Source of the DNA: Acanthochlamys bracteata
Taxonomy: Eukaryota; Streptophyta; Magnoliopsida; Pandanales; Velloziaceae
DNA: 64,000 bases
Reading direction: 5' to 3'
Assembly: GCA_019914995.1 (NCBI GenBank)
Contig: CM034134.1
Coordinates: 8,378,463-8,442,462, forward strand
Positions within the stretch are counted from its first letter, which is position 1. Each line of letters opens with the position of its first letter. A program made the translations under genes and the position numbers. Positions 34,401-47,339 of the stretch are shown here, piece after piece. Under the pieces are notes generated by a model that saw nothing but the letters and a program-made list of their open reading frames with translations, had not been told where the DNA came from and ran no database searches.

Positions 34401-36274
34401 TTGAAACATATAAAATAAAAAATTAAGAAAGAAAAACTTTCCAAAACATGTCTTTATTAAAAAAAATAAAATAAAAAATTGGGGGCGAAAAGCTCCCCAA
34501 ACATGGAATAAGACGAAGCTTGAAAATCATGTAGAAAGATTGTGATACTTCTTCAATTATGTTTTCTCCATTACCAGAAGAAGCTATGATTTTCAATCTT
34601 CATTTAGTTAATAATCTTTTAATTTTCTTAATATTTCTTGTCAATATCTAACCTGCTCTTAAAGTACTTATTTATAGTTAGCAATTTGTACTAAAATTTG
34701 GTGCTCGTTTTTATTCTCCACTTTTATTACTATGAAATAAAGCGATTTGACTTAGGTCACGTTTGCAATAGATAAAAAAGTACAAATTTTTAAAAAATTA
34801 AAAATTTTTTATAACTTCTTAGCTTGTACGATAATTTATTAATATTTTTAATTTTTGGAAAAATTTTCTCCAATATTATGAATATGGCCTTATTTTAGAC
34901 ATAGAGTATCTTGCTTCTTTACTCATTACTGTAATTAGTTATAATCTTTCCATCCATTAATTTATATTTTGTATAATATTAATTCCTATTTATATTTTGT
35001 ATAATATTAATTCCTTAAATTTAATTTTACAAGCAAAGAATTTCTCTATAAAAATCTTTGCTTAATTTATTTAATTTATAGTGTACTTTGCTTAACAATC
35101 AAAACCAAATATTTCCTCTAAAAAATTCTTACCTACCAAAAAGAATTTCTCCTAATTATTTGAGATAAATTTATTTATAAATTCAGAGTATTTGTATTTC
35201 TTATAGCCTTTTTGTTGACGTGTTAGTTAATAATTGTATTATATAATTGAACTGTGTTTCAGTTTTAAGAAAGTTATTAATATTTTTTTATAGATTAGTA
35301 AATTAATTCTGGTATCATTTATGGAGTATTTTAAAAAGTCTTTATAATGGAATTTTTTTTTCTTATAATGTAGATAGACAAAGACATAAATTTTCTTTTC
35401 ATTCAATTCAGAAAGGGAGCATGAATTTTTTTTTTTAACAAAAATTTTTTGTTCTTGTTGTTTGAAGAACAGATTTGCACAATGCAACAAAAAGAAAATG
35501 ACGCATGAAGACTTCCTAACTAAAAGCACAAAAAAATCGTTATCAAAGATTTGTTCTTTCCTTCTTTTTTCCTCCTTAACCTCTAGAACAAATTTTCAAA
35601 ATTTTTTTTTCAAATAACTAAACTTACCAAAAACGCGTCACACGAATGGCCGAAAAATTAAAAATACAAAAATCAGCAAGTGTTCATACTCAGTTTTATA
35701 GTAATAATTCGAAGTCAGTGATGTTGATGAGATTTTTATACGAATATAATCATGCCAATTGATTTAAAATTTGGAAATTTTTTTCAATGGAAGAGAAGTT
35801 TATTAGTTGCCAATTAACTAGGTCAAAATTAATTACTTGATTTATGGGGAAGGATATTATCTTCTTTGTTGGCTTAGTCAGCTTTCCAATATCTTCTACT
35901 CATTTTGTGACATCTGTAAGAAAATTTCGAATTTTTTTTAGCAAAATTTTGTGTTTTTTTTGTTTTATTTGATTGATTAGTAGCTCTTATGTTGTTTTCT
36001 TCGCATATGTTTTAATTAGGTAAGACTTCAATCACAAAACCGAAGAATTTTTCATTCTCTTTCTTTTTTCTTTGTTTCATTTCTAAGTCATGCATGCATC
36101 ATGCAATTTTCTTTAATTTTCTTGTTTTTTAGTTGAGTAGTCAGATTGTTTTGAATAAGTTTTCATAGGTAAGAATAAAGATCAAAATTTTTTATTTTGT
36201 TTCTAAACTACCGCTTGATGAATTGATGAATTGTCTATGCGTCTGTGTTTTAATTTTTTTATAGATTCAAGTAA

Positions 36275-38959
36275 ATGGAAGAGGGCTATGAAGGATTTGT
36301 TGAGATTTTTAACAGGAAGATGATGGGTGTTCTTCTTCAATTCTTCTGGATTTCAGTCTTCTTCTTGATTGCTCTCTTTGCTAATTTCTTCTTCTCCAGG
36401 TATAAAAATATTAAATCTTTTCTCTGTTTGATTTAGTTTTAATTCAATATTTTTCATTCAAAATTTGCTCCTTGTTTGTTGCAGGGTCGCTAAAGATGAT
36501 TGCACGCAAAGTGGTCGTAGTAATTCCAAAGAGAAAGATTCAAACAATCATCATCAAGAAGAAGAAGAAGAACAAGCTACCAGATTATTGAAACAACATG
36601 AAGAAGAAGAAAAGGAAGAAAATTTGAATGAGAATTCACCCGGTTTCAGTTTCAAGTTTGAGTACCAAATCCCTGAAAACATCAATAATCTCAGTATAAG
36701 AAACGAAGAAGAAGAAAGTTTACTATCGAAAACGTCGACGAACGTCAGTATGTACAGCTTCTCATCGGAGAAAAATCTCCGTAGTTTTTCCGGACAACAA
36801 CAGGAAGCAATCACTTTCAAGATTCAAGAATCCTTCCTGCAGCGACGACCCGAACCGACTTCATTTGATCAGTCAAGGAGAAATGTTTCAGCAAACATTG
36901 AAGCGGACCTACTGAACAAGAGGTACAGCAGGCTGTTGATGTCCGCAGACAAATTCTCCGATTCTGATTCTGAATCCAGCATCAGTGATGATGGGTATTC
37001 GGTTAGGGAGTTACGCGTTGATTCAGATAGCGAAGGCCTTCTTTCTGAAGGTGAGCTGGGGAGTTGTGAGCACGAGTCCGAGAGCACTACTACTACTGAT
37101 AGCACTTCAATCAGTTACAACATGTACAAGTTGGATTTCGTAAGGGATTTCGAAAACTTTGAGGAACCAAAGCTGCTGCAAACTTCTTCCCCGTCTTTCG
37201 ATTTCAAAGTGGAAGAAGTAGTACACTTGCCTAGAACGTCGGTATCTTCAAGCGCGTTTGAGATTGAGTTGGCTGATGCTGCTAATGAAGACGGATTGGT
37301 TTCAAATGCGAAGAACACACAAGCACATGAATCTAAGCACTTCAACGTTTACGAAGAAAATTTTGAATCAGAAACGTATATCGAAAGTTTAAAGGAGAGT
37401 GTGAGGCAATTGGAAGAAACACTGAGGAGCAGCGGCAGCTTGAATTCAGAAAAGAATGCGGAAACTCAAGAATCCAACTCTGCTGAATTCAGCAAAGAGG
37501 CAAAAGGCGTAGAGCAATACGAGGAAATGAAGGAAAAGGGAAATGGCGAAGAGAATGATATGGATGATTTGGACGCGGACGAGTTAGATGAACTGGAATC
37601 GCTATGGGAACACCAGGACTTGATCGAACAGTTGAGAATGGAACTGAAGAAAGTAAGAGCAGTAGGTCTTCCGACGATCTTTGAGGAGTCAGAAACTGAA
37701 ACACCTACCAATATACATGATTTCCAGCAGTTGAAGAAGATCGATGGAAGTTTTCTGCGTGAAGACCCCATCGATGAACTGCACAAGTTCTACAAGAGCT
37801 ACCTGGAGAAAATGCGAAAACTCGACATCTTGAACTACCAGAAGATGTACGCAATCGGTAAGTGGCGTACTTTAACATAAAAGTTCTTCTGTAAACTCGT
37901 TACTGATTTCCGTTTATGCAGGTTTTGTACAAATGAAGGATCCAATTGAATCACTAGGGACTCAAAAACCTCCAAGAATTACGACACTTCTTTCCCAAAA
38001 TTTCTGGCTGTACAGACGCAAGAAGGCATCAATCAGTACAGAACCTTCAGAAACCTTCATCAAAGAACTGCAATGCGAATTGGAAACTGTATATGTTGGC
38101 CAGACATGTTTGTCATGGGAGTTCTTGAGATGGCAGTACGAAAAAACACGCGATCTGCCTGAAACCGATGACCGTTTCAGAAGCCATCAATACAGTCAGG
38201 TGGCGGGAGAGTTCCAACAGTTCCTGGTAATGTTAACAAGGTTTGTTGAGAATGAATCGTTTCAAGGTCCTCGGGTGTCTAACTACGTCAAAACCCGTTG
38301 CGTTCACCGTAGTCTTCTTCAAGTTCCTCTCATCAAAGGTAAAAACTTTGCCCCCTTTTTCTTTTCCTACAAACCTTTACGGTTTCATGAATTTACGGTT
38401 GATTTAATGCAGAGGATACAGTGAAAGATAAGAAGGAAAAGAACGAAACCAATTCAGGTGACATGTTAGAAGAGTTGATGGAAGAATGCATAAGTGTTTT
38501 CTACGATTTCGTGAAGGCTGATAAAGATGAAACACCAGCGATCTTCAAAGGTTTCGTTTCGGCGAATTCAGTTGAACTTCAAGATCCATCTGACTACAAA
38601 CTCATGGCAGAAGCGGAACAGATTTTACTCAAGGCGAGTTTTTGCCTTACGTACCATGTATCATAACACACTTAATCTACAAATTATAACACACTTCTGT
38701 GTTGCAGAAGGAAAAGAAGCTGAAAGACATACTACGAACAGGGAACTGCATAGTGCGGAAATTCAAGAAACCGCGAGAAGACCGATCGGATCAGAACCTG
38801 TTGTTCTCACAGGTTGATGTGAAGCTGGTATCAAGAGTTCTGAGAATGAAGAGGATAACAACTGACCAGCTTCTATGGTGCCATAAGAAACTGAATAAGA
38901 TTAGGATTTCTGATAGAAAGGTTTTCAGGGAACCTTGTTTTTTGTTGTTCCCTTGTTAA
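36275..38959 (+). CDS. DUF1666 family protein with one N-terminal membrane segment
   Basis: A plant-specific protein of unknown biochemical function (DUF1666; some annotations carry the misleading label ribosomal protein L34Ae). Five exons: 36275-36399, 36485-37857, 37922-38338, 38413-38633 and 38708-38959, giving 795 residues with all phases closing. Exon 1 encodes a hydrophobic segment at about residues 17-40. The large second exon is acidic and Ser/Glu-rich, likely disordered with a short coiled coil. The conserved family region starts at YQKMYAIG across the exon 2/3 joint and continues with CLSWEFLRWQYEK, FQGPRVSNYVKTRCVHRSLL and, in the last exon, KLKDILRTGNCIVRKFKK and the terminal FREPCFLLFPC. 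Intron 4 appears to use a GC donor (AAG|GCGAGT). Confidence 0.88.
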
Positions 38960-39970
38960 ATTTGAGTAGCATTCTACTTTATTTTTGATCTATCAACATG
39001 TTTATAGAGTGAAATTTATACAATCCATATGATTAATGTTAGTAGTGTTTATGTTTATAAATTCTAAACAATTAAGAATGTGAAGAAATGTATTAGAAAG
39101 TGTAAAGACGTGTTCTAAATATCCGTAACTGAATTTCGTAAAAATAAAAAATAAAATTTTTTAAAAAATAAAGTGTAAGTAGAGTTCAGTATTTATATTT
39201 CAATAATTTTTTCGTACGTTAAAAATTAAAAGATATAACTAAATTAAAAAGTGTGTAATTAAAAAAATTAGAACTAAAATTTCATATATGAAAGTAAATT
39301 TTGAGTTCTTTAATGAAAATATATAAAATATTTGAAATTCAAAATTTGAAAAAAAAAATAAAACCACAGGCACGTCCTACGTTAGTTAGAAGATTGGAGC
39401 TTAGATTAACACTCTGTTAATTATAAAAATGTTAGTTATGTTTTTGCGTGTGTTTTTTCGAACTGGAATGTGAATATTTTTATAAAAAAACAAGTTTTTA
39501 AAAAATAAATTATACTAATAAATTATTTTAAAAAATAGATAAAATTATTCAGAAGCAATTTTTTGAAATAAAATTTTCTTTTTGAATGTAAAGAACACAC
39601 TCAAACATATAAATAGTAAAATAAAAAACTAAAGCTAAAGATTGTAACAAAAAATACAGCGACGTGTTTTCTTTTATTTATAACTCCTACTTAAAGCTGT
39701 CAAAGAAATAATCCTGAATTAGTTCCTGTTCTTTATCTTTATAAATTTATTAAAACTCACTTTTTAATTATTTTAATATTTAAAATATGAGCCCAAAAAT
39801 TAAATTGTATCGAAACCGTTGGATGTAATCTGGATAAATATTAACCGTATGATCTAGGTTGATTGAAGCGGTTCGTTCTTCCTATTAAACCCTTATCAGC
39901 CGCCTTCTGCCACTCTTCTTCATTTTTCAGTTTCAAAGAGAAAAAAAGCGAGAGAATTTCTACAGAGAAA
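38960..39970. other. Spacer between DUF1666 and eL34 genes
   Basis: 3' UTR of the DUF1666 gene followed by AT-rich sequence with poorly defined AT-rich repeat remnants, then the eL34 promoter. A pyrimidine-rich start region and an AAACCCTT telo-box-like word near 39890 are seen ahead of the eL34 ATG, which is usual for plant ribosomal protein genes. Confidence 0.5.
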
Positions 39971-41673
<1,703 letters not shown>

Positions 41674-42081
41674 GTTGGAAATAGCAGAATGTTTCTTGGT
41701 TCTGTAACTCGTTGGAAATTTTCTTATAGCTGTTGTGGACCTCTTTTAGTACTAGCATCTCAGAGGAATTTCATGTGTACCTCCTGCTATTGTTTGTGGT
41801 TCCTGTATTTGTTTCTTTAATCATTTGGTTGTTCGCGGGAGTAGGATAACTTTGTCTCATTTCCCAAGTATGTGAATGTGTTAAGATCCATTTGAACGAT
41901 GCTGCAGGTCTTTCATGTATTTCTACGAAGAAAAGTTTTAGGAAGACAGGTTATATTCAGTATTCATTCAAACAGCTGTTCGAGGGTGAATACAAACTAT
42001 GCCTACATAGACGCTTACTCCTTTATTCATGAAATGAACGTTACATTTTATTTCCTAACTGATTTCCTGCTGCTGCAGTTT

Positions 42082-42860
42082 TCATTTCTTCATATATTGA
42101 ACCAACTCTTGAGCGGGAAGCATTACGCCCTTTGTGATTTCCAGCTCACTGAAAGCTCTTGTGCATGACCACAGAACTGGCGTTTTCTCCTTTGTTACAA
42201 GCCTAACTCCGGCGAGCTCTTCGAAAGCTTGAACAACCGATGAACATGCGCCGATGATGATGTCAAGCATGCCCGGTTGAGCCCCGTGGATGAACGGATT
42301 GCCAGCGCTGCTTGGCATGTCGTTGCGGATGCCTTCATCAAGTACGATAAGACTGTCCATGAGCTCTTTCGCTGCTCTTTCTTGATCTTCTGGTGCTCCG
42401 TTACGGATTGCATAGCTAGCAGGCACCATCTGCATCCATTAAAAAAAGAAAATTTACAATCAGTAAAATATCTACTGAAAGAGTAATCTAAAAGTTGATA
42501 TCAGAGACGATGAAGTACCTTCTTATAAAAGAAGTCCGCCCAGAATCGGACCCTAGCTTTCAAATAGGCATCGTCATGAGGAAGCAACAATGGTCGTCTA
42601 TCCTTCCACATCTCATCAATATACTCCAAGATGATTAATGATTCCGGGATCGGTTTTCCGTCAACGACGAGCACCGGAACTTTTTTGTAGACAGGATTGA
42701 GTTTCTCAACTAGAGCTTGGCTCTTGTTGGCCAAGTCTTCTTCGATGTAGTGGTAAGGCACTCCCTTGAGCTTGAGTGCATACTGCGCTATGTGTGCGAA
42801 TGTGCTGATTTTTGTTCCATGCAATTCAACAACACCAACACCTTCTGCAGCGCCTGCCAT
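42082..42860 (-). CDS. Tau-class glutathione S-transferase, GSTU9/10-like
   Basis: A cytosolic enzyme that conjugates glutathione to electrophilic compounds or reduces peroxides. Two exons: 42860-42519 and 42429-42082, phase 0, giving 229 residues; the single intron position is typical of tau GSTs. The start is placed at MAGAAEGV because a TATA box lies just upstream; longer in-frame starts would overlap it. The thioredoxin-like domain has the GSH-site motifs KVPVLVVDGKPIPES (residues 60-74) and LIILEYIDE. The catalytic-Ser region reads H-G-T-K-I-S-T-F, with Ser19 followed by Thr instead of the common Pro, as I recall for the GSTU9/10 branch. The C-terminal helical domain includes FIHGAQPGMLDIIIGAC. 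The frame is intact. Substrate is unknown. Confidence 0.92.
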
Positions 42861-42912
42861 GGATGAATGCGTGCCTGAGATTGATAGGTGGAATACATGT
42901 TCTTGGTGGGGT

Positions 42913-42923
42913 TTATATATATA
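42913..42923 (-). promoter_or_regulatory. TATA box of the GST gene
   Basis: CTATATATATAA on the minus strand, about 55-60 bases upstream of the chosen start codon, which leaves a short leader and argues against the longer in-frame N-terminus. Confidence 0.6.
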
Positions 42924-42956
42924 GAAAATCAAGGCAAGACCGGATGTGTTTGGCAT

Positions 42957-43377
42957 TGATTGATTTTGAGAAAAACATTTTTCAACTTTTTAATTTTATA
43001 TAATTTAATAATTTTTTATAATATTTTTATAAAGTTATTTAAAAAATTTAAAATAAATAAATAATTTATATAATAAAATATTATTATTATTATAAATTTA
43101 TTTTTTAAATAAAATAAAATATTTTTTATTTTAAATATTTTTAATAATATCTCTTAAAAAGTTTCTTTTGAAGTTTCTCGTGAGTTAGGTAAGTAGTAGT
43201 ACGTGTGCAATGATGCAATTATCTTGCATGACTAGTTTTTGGGAATGTATTGAAAAGTAGATGACTTGGGAACTAAGGACATTGTGTCACTTATCAAAAA
43301 TCTTTTTACATATTTTAATAAATTATATAGTATTTTATTTTTTAGATTTAGAAAACTATAAATATATTATATATAGG

Positions 43378-43379
<2 letters not shown>
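42957..43379. other. AT-rich GST upstream region
   Basis: Upstream region of the minus-strand GST gene. Positions 42963-43160 resemble a decayed family-A AT-rich repeat; the rest shows nothing recognisable. Confidence 0.4.

Positions 43380-43436
<57 letters not shown>
43380..43436 (+). repeat. (TA)n microsatellite, about 28 units
   Basis: Uninterrupted alternation of T and A over about 57 bases; likely length-variable and cruciform-prone. Confidence 0.95.
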
Positions 43437-43442
<6 letters not shown>

Positions 43443-43505
43443 TATATCTTAAAAAAATTAAAATAAATTTTATTTAAAATTTTTATTAATTTAAGCTCTC
43501 CAACT

Positions 43506-44014
43506 AGGGGTGGCAATTCGGGTTCCTGATCTGTTCCGGATCGACCCATATAATAATCGGGTCAAAATTGTTCAACTATAATCCGATCTATTTATTTATA
43601 TGGGTCAAAATTATCAACTCTAATCCAACCTATTTATAACCGGATCAAACTCGGGTCGATCCATTTAATAATTAAAATTATTAAAATAAAAATAATAAAT
43701 ATTAATTTTTAATAATAATATATATAAATTATTAATTATGATATTTTTAAAAAGAAAAATATTAATTTTGATAAATTTTATAAATTAAATAAAAATTAGT
43801 TAAATTAAGATAAATTAAAAAATATATATATACAAATTAAATTTAAATTTTACTATTATTTTTTAATTATTAAGTAATATATATTATATAAATAGTTAAA
43901 CGGGTCAATTTCGGGTCAATCTGAACTCGGTTAAAATTTCGAATCAATTTCGGGTCGATCCAAAATTGACCCGAACTCGACTTTTTGAGGTCGGTTCAAA
44001 ATTTGCCACCTCTA
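43506..44014 (+). mobile_element. Shortened copy of the 850-bp Mutator-like family
   Basis: Begins TAGGGGTGGCAATTCGGG and ends AAATTTGCCACCTCTA, a good terminal inverted repeat, with subterminal CGGGTCAAAATTGTTCAAC words. At 509 bp it lacks much of the interior present in the complete copies. Flanks TCTCCAAC and TTTCCAAC suggest an eroded target duplication (one mismatch in eight). Confidence 0.65.
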
Positions 44015-44563
44015 TTTCCAACCAAATGTCTCGTTTGCATTTTGGAAAATGTTTATGTAGGTGACAACCAAGGCTTATCTTGCACTAATGTACTCTCGCA
44101 AGAATTAAAAAATAAAGTTTGGTAAAATTTTATCCACATAAGCAATATGTTTATATACATATGCATGCGATTCAAAACCATGCCCTCTTGGACCAAGTCA
44201 GCTTTGACCAACTACTCATTCCTAATAAGTTATTGTAAAGTTTATATTAGCTAGAGTATTATGCTTTGATTAACCTGAATTAGCTACTAATCACTTAATT
44301 TTAAGATTAATAATATGTAAGTGGTAATTCATGTCAACTAGTTTTCAAGGTAAATGGTTTGAGTGAAGTAAAAGGAATTGTAGAAGAAATTAAGCAAGAG
44401 CCAATGAAACCGGGAAACTTGCATAAGGAGACATTTGCAATATTCTAATAGCCAATTTGCCACATAAACCATTTCAAACATTTCTTAATTAGTTTGCATC
44501 TCTAGAAATTTATTTGCTTATTTAATTTACACCTATTTTACAAAAGAAAAACGCATATGTAGT

Positions 44564-45723
44564 TAGAAATGGCAATTTACATTGGTAGATCAGTTTTAAA
44601 TCGACATATTTAATGATTAAACAAATTCATTCAATCCTAACATAATTTATGAATTTATATGGATCAAAATTGTTGATCCTAATTCAATCTATTAATAATC
44701 GGATCAAATTCAGATCAATATATTTAATAATTAAAATTTTAATTTTTAATTTTATATTTTTAAGTTTTAGCTAAATTATAAAATTAGTTATAATAAAAGT
44801 GCATAATATTTTTAGTAACAAAATATAGTAAATGCCCGTCAAAATATGCATTCTTTATTATCTTCATCGGTCATAAAAATAACCAAAAAAATTTTTATTT
44901 TTATTTTTAAAAAATATATGATGATAGTTGAAATTTTATAATTATAAATATATACTAATAATTTCGATAAAAGGTTTGATAAATATAGCTATCTAACAAA
45001 ATTTTGATAAAAATCTTTTTATGAAATTTAAATTCGTCATTACAGAAACACCTATTTAGTAACACTTTTGATAATATTATAATTCTTATCTTATACTATT
45101 TTACTAAAATAATATTAATTATAAATATTATATAATTTAATAATTTTGTAGGATCGGGTTCCCACACTAAAAGAATTGGCCAATCTTTAGAAGTTAGCAT
45201 CCCTCACTTATAAGCACATACCTATTCAAGCACCCAGCTAATGTGGGACTATTAAGAGACGTGGACTATTAAGCCCACCAAGCCAGGGTTCATTTGGCCC
45301 AAATCAAGGCGAGTTGTTGGCCCACTTCCAAGTTAACTAGTCCGTCTTTCACTCCGGCACATCAAGCCTACACGCTATTAATTCAGCTCTAGCCCACCAA
45401 GTCCTACACACTTTTAATCCAAGCCTAGTCTAACTTAGAGGCCCAACAAATTTATATATTATTATTATCGATTATTTTTATTGTTAATATTTTAATATAC
45501 GACAAAAAAAAAAGTCAAATATTGTTTCTTCAAATGATGTCAATTTGGGTTAGTGGATCAATTTTTAATTAACTCAGATTGACCCATTTAATAATAGGGT
45601 CAAATTCGTTTAACTATTACCTAGCTCATATATTTATATAGGTTAAATTTTTTAACCCTAATTCTAATTAACTGGGTGAATTTCGTGTTGCATTTTCGGA
45701 TCGGATTATATATTGTCACTTTT
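44564..45723 (+). mobile_element. Decayed copy of the 850-bp family, interrupted by another insertion
   Basis: Starts near TAGAAATGGCAATTTA and ends near TATATTGTCACT. The interior follows the complete copy at 57159-58010 in order: GGATCAAATTCAGATCAATA, the TCTTCATCGGTC phrase, AAATTTAAATTCGTCATTA, TCTTATACTATTTTACTAA, then TCGATTATTTTTATTGT. About 300 unrelated bases (45152-45448) split it. Ends are eroded and no target duplication was found. Confidence 0.6.
45152..45448. mobile_element. Unclassified ~300-bp insertion nested in the decayed element
   Basis: Sequence of higher GC than its surroundings, starting near GGATCGGGTTCCCACACTAA and ending near GAGGCCCAACAAATTT, with repeated GCCCACCAAG phrases. 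It interrupts a segment that is continuous in the copy at 57159-58010. It may be part of an LTR or a SINE; no coding motif, no clear flanking duplication. Confidence 0.45.
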
Positions 45724-46274
45724 ATATATAATAAAGTACTTACAAAAACATTGCTCTTAGTTTTAATTATTACAGTATGTGTATGCATTCCGTTTATGTT
45801 TATTTCGAAAGATACCAAGTTTTACTTGATTAAGTGAGCTTATTTAAGTAGGAATAAAAGTTACTATTGTTCATTCCCTAAATCATGCATGAAATGCCAT
45901 CGATTATGTGTTGAGTGTAATCGTAAATTAGATTTGTTCCATCAGACAAGATATAAAAGTGATTTATATATTAGAAAGTACTAAAATTTATTGGAATAAG
46001 TATTTGGGTTAAGATTATGCTTTATAGTGTATAGGCCGGATTTAGAGTGAATTTTTATCTTGATTAGCTTTTCTAATATTTGTATCTTTTCAATAATAAT
46101 ATCAGAGATAGTGATTTGGCTATTATCTCGAACGCTGATGCACATTTCGGCTCTCATTGGTTGCGTGATGAAGCATTCTCCTTTCCCTCGTCATTATGTT
46201 GGTTAAAAACAATACCATTTTCATAAGCTTTCATATGATGGGTGACAATTTGGAATAATTTGAGCTCTAATTAA
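45724..46274. other. Spacer before the second Copia element
   Basis: No gene or repeat recognised. Confidence 0.4.
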
Positions 46275-46279
46275 GATTT

Positions 46280-46846
46280 TGTTGGAAATAGTGAGTGTGT
46301 TCGGTTGTTGATAGACGCAGCGGAAATATAAAACACACTCAAGGATCTTGCGTAAATAATACGAGAATTGAGATAAAAGCAAGACAACCACAAAGACAAG
46401 AGATTTACGTGAGGAAAAATAAAAAAAATTCCAAGGGAAGGCAAACTAGCCTTCAAAGAAATCACTAAACCAAAACAATTACAAACTCTTATGTTACACT
46501 TTAAGTGGGAACTCTCACTAGAATGCTTTGTTTATATCGCTCACACTTAATGTGAGAATGATCCTTTCTCATTTCTATCTTGTTCTCTCTCTTCCAAGCA
46601 AATATAATGCCTCAAGAAGACTGTTGAACTTTCAAACGGTTGTCCTTTCATCTTCCCACTAATTGTTCAAATCCTTTGGCTTTCCATCTTCCAAGAGATG
46701 TTTCAAAGTCCTTGACCGTTGGCTTTCCAACTTCTTGAGGGATGATTCATCTTCCTTGATCTTTGACATTCCAATATAAATGCACATTTAACTTGTTGTA
46801 TTCTAATGAACCACTAATTTATATAGTGGCTTTACAATTTCTAACA
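46280..46846 (-). repeat. 3' LTR of the second Copia element
   Basis: 567 bases, TGTTGGAAATAG ... TTTCTAACA on the plus strand; pairs with 49450-50015. Confidence 0.9.
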
Positions 46847-47339
46847 AATCTCTTACTTAAAAAACACTTTGTAAATTGCAATCTAAAAATAACAAGAAAC
46901 CGATACGTAAGTGTCAAAATTCGATGACACTGAAAATGTACGATTGAGAGGAGCAGAGCTAACACGCATGCTAGTTGACTTCTATTTACCTTATACCGTT
47001 GCCTATCTTCCTCCAGGTTCCATTGCTATCTTGAAGTGATTTTCTTTCGGCTTTCTTGTGACAACTGTCACATCCAATGTTGTTCCTCATTGTGTTTCCA
47101 TACAGAGATCTACAAAATAAAAAATATGTCAAGTGTTATTGCCTCAGTTAAGGCATCCGCAGGGTTTCCTTTGTTAGAAATCTTGATCATATCAATACTC
47201 CCATTGAAAACAACCTCCTATCCAAATCACCTACATAGTCTATATCAATAAATCCTTTGACAATAAACCTAGATCTTTTGTAACATAATGCAGTATTCAA
47301 GGTTCCTTTCACATACCGAAGGATCCTTTTCATCGCCGT

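Larger units (their letters stand above)
31068..36274. other. AT-rich intergenic region between the Copia element and the DUF1666 gene
   Basis: No gene recognised. Contains several AT-rich repeats (listed separately). Scattered frames of 70-96 codons (32334-33166, 35239-35529) have no family motif and low-complexity composition. The last few hundred bases (35900-36270), with T-rich tracts and an acceptor-like TTTTTTTATAG just before the next ATG, look like a 5' UTR intron of the DUF1666 gene. Confidence 0.45.

Noticed and set aside
35239-35529. 96-codon minus-strand Lys/Phe/Ile-rich frame
   Set aside because: AT-driven composition, no motif, no splice or promoter context.
36554-37786. Minus-strand Ser-rich frames
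   Set aside because: Mirror images of the acidic Ser/Glu-rich DUF1666 exon.
47036-47251. Plus-strand frame of 71 codons
   Set aside because: Antisense to the interior of the minus-strand Copia element; no independent support.
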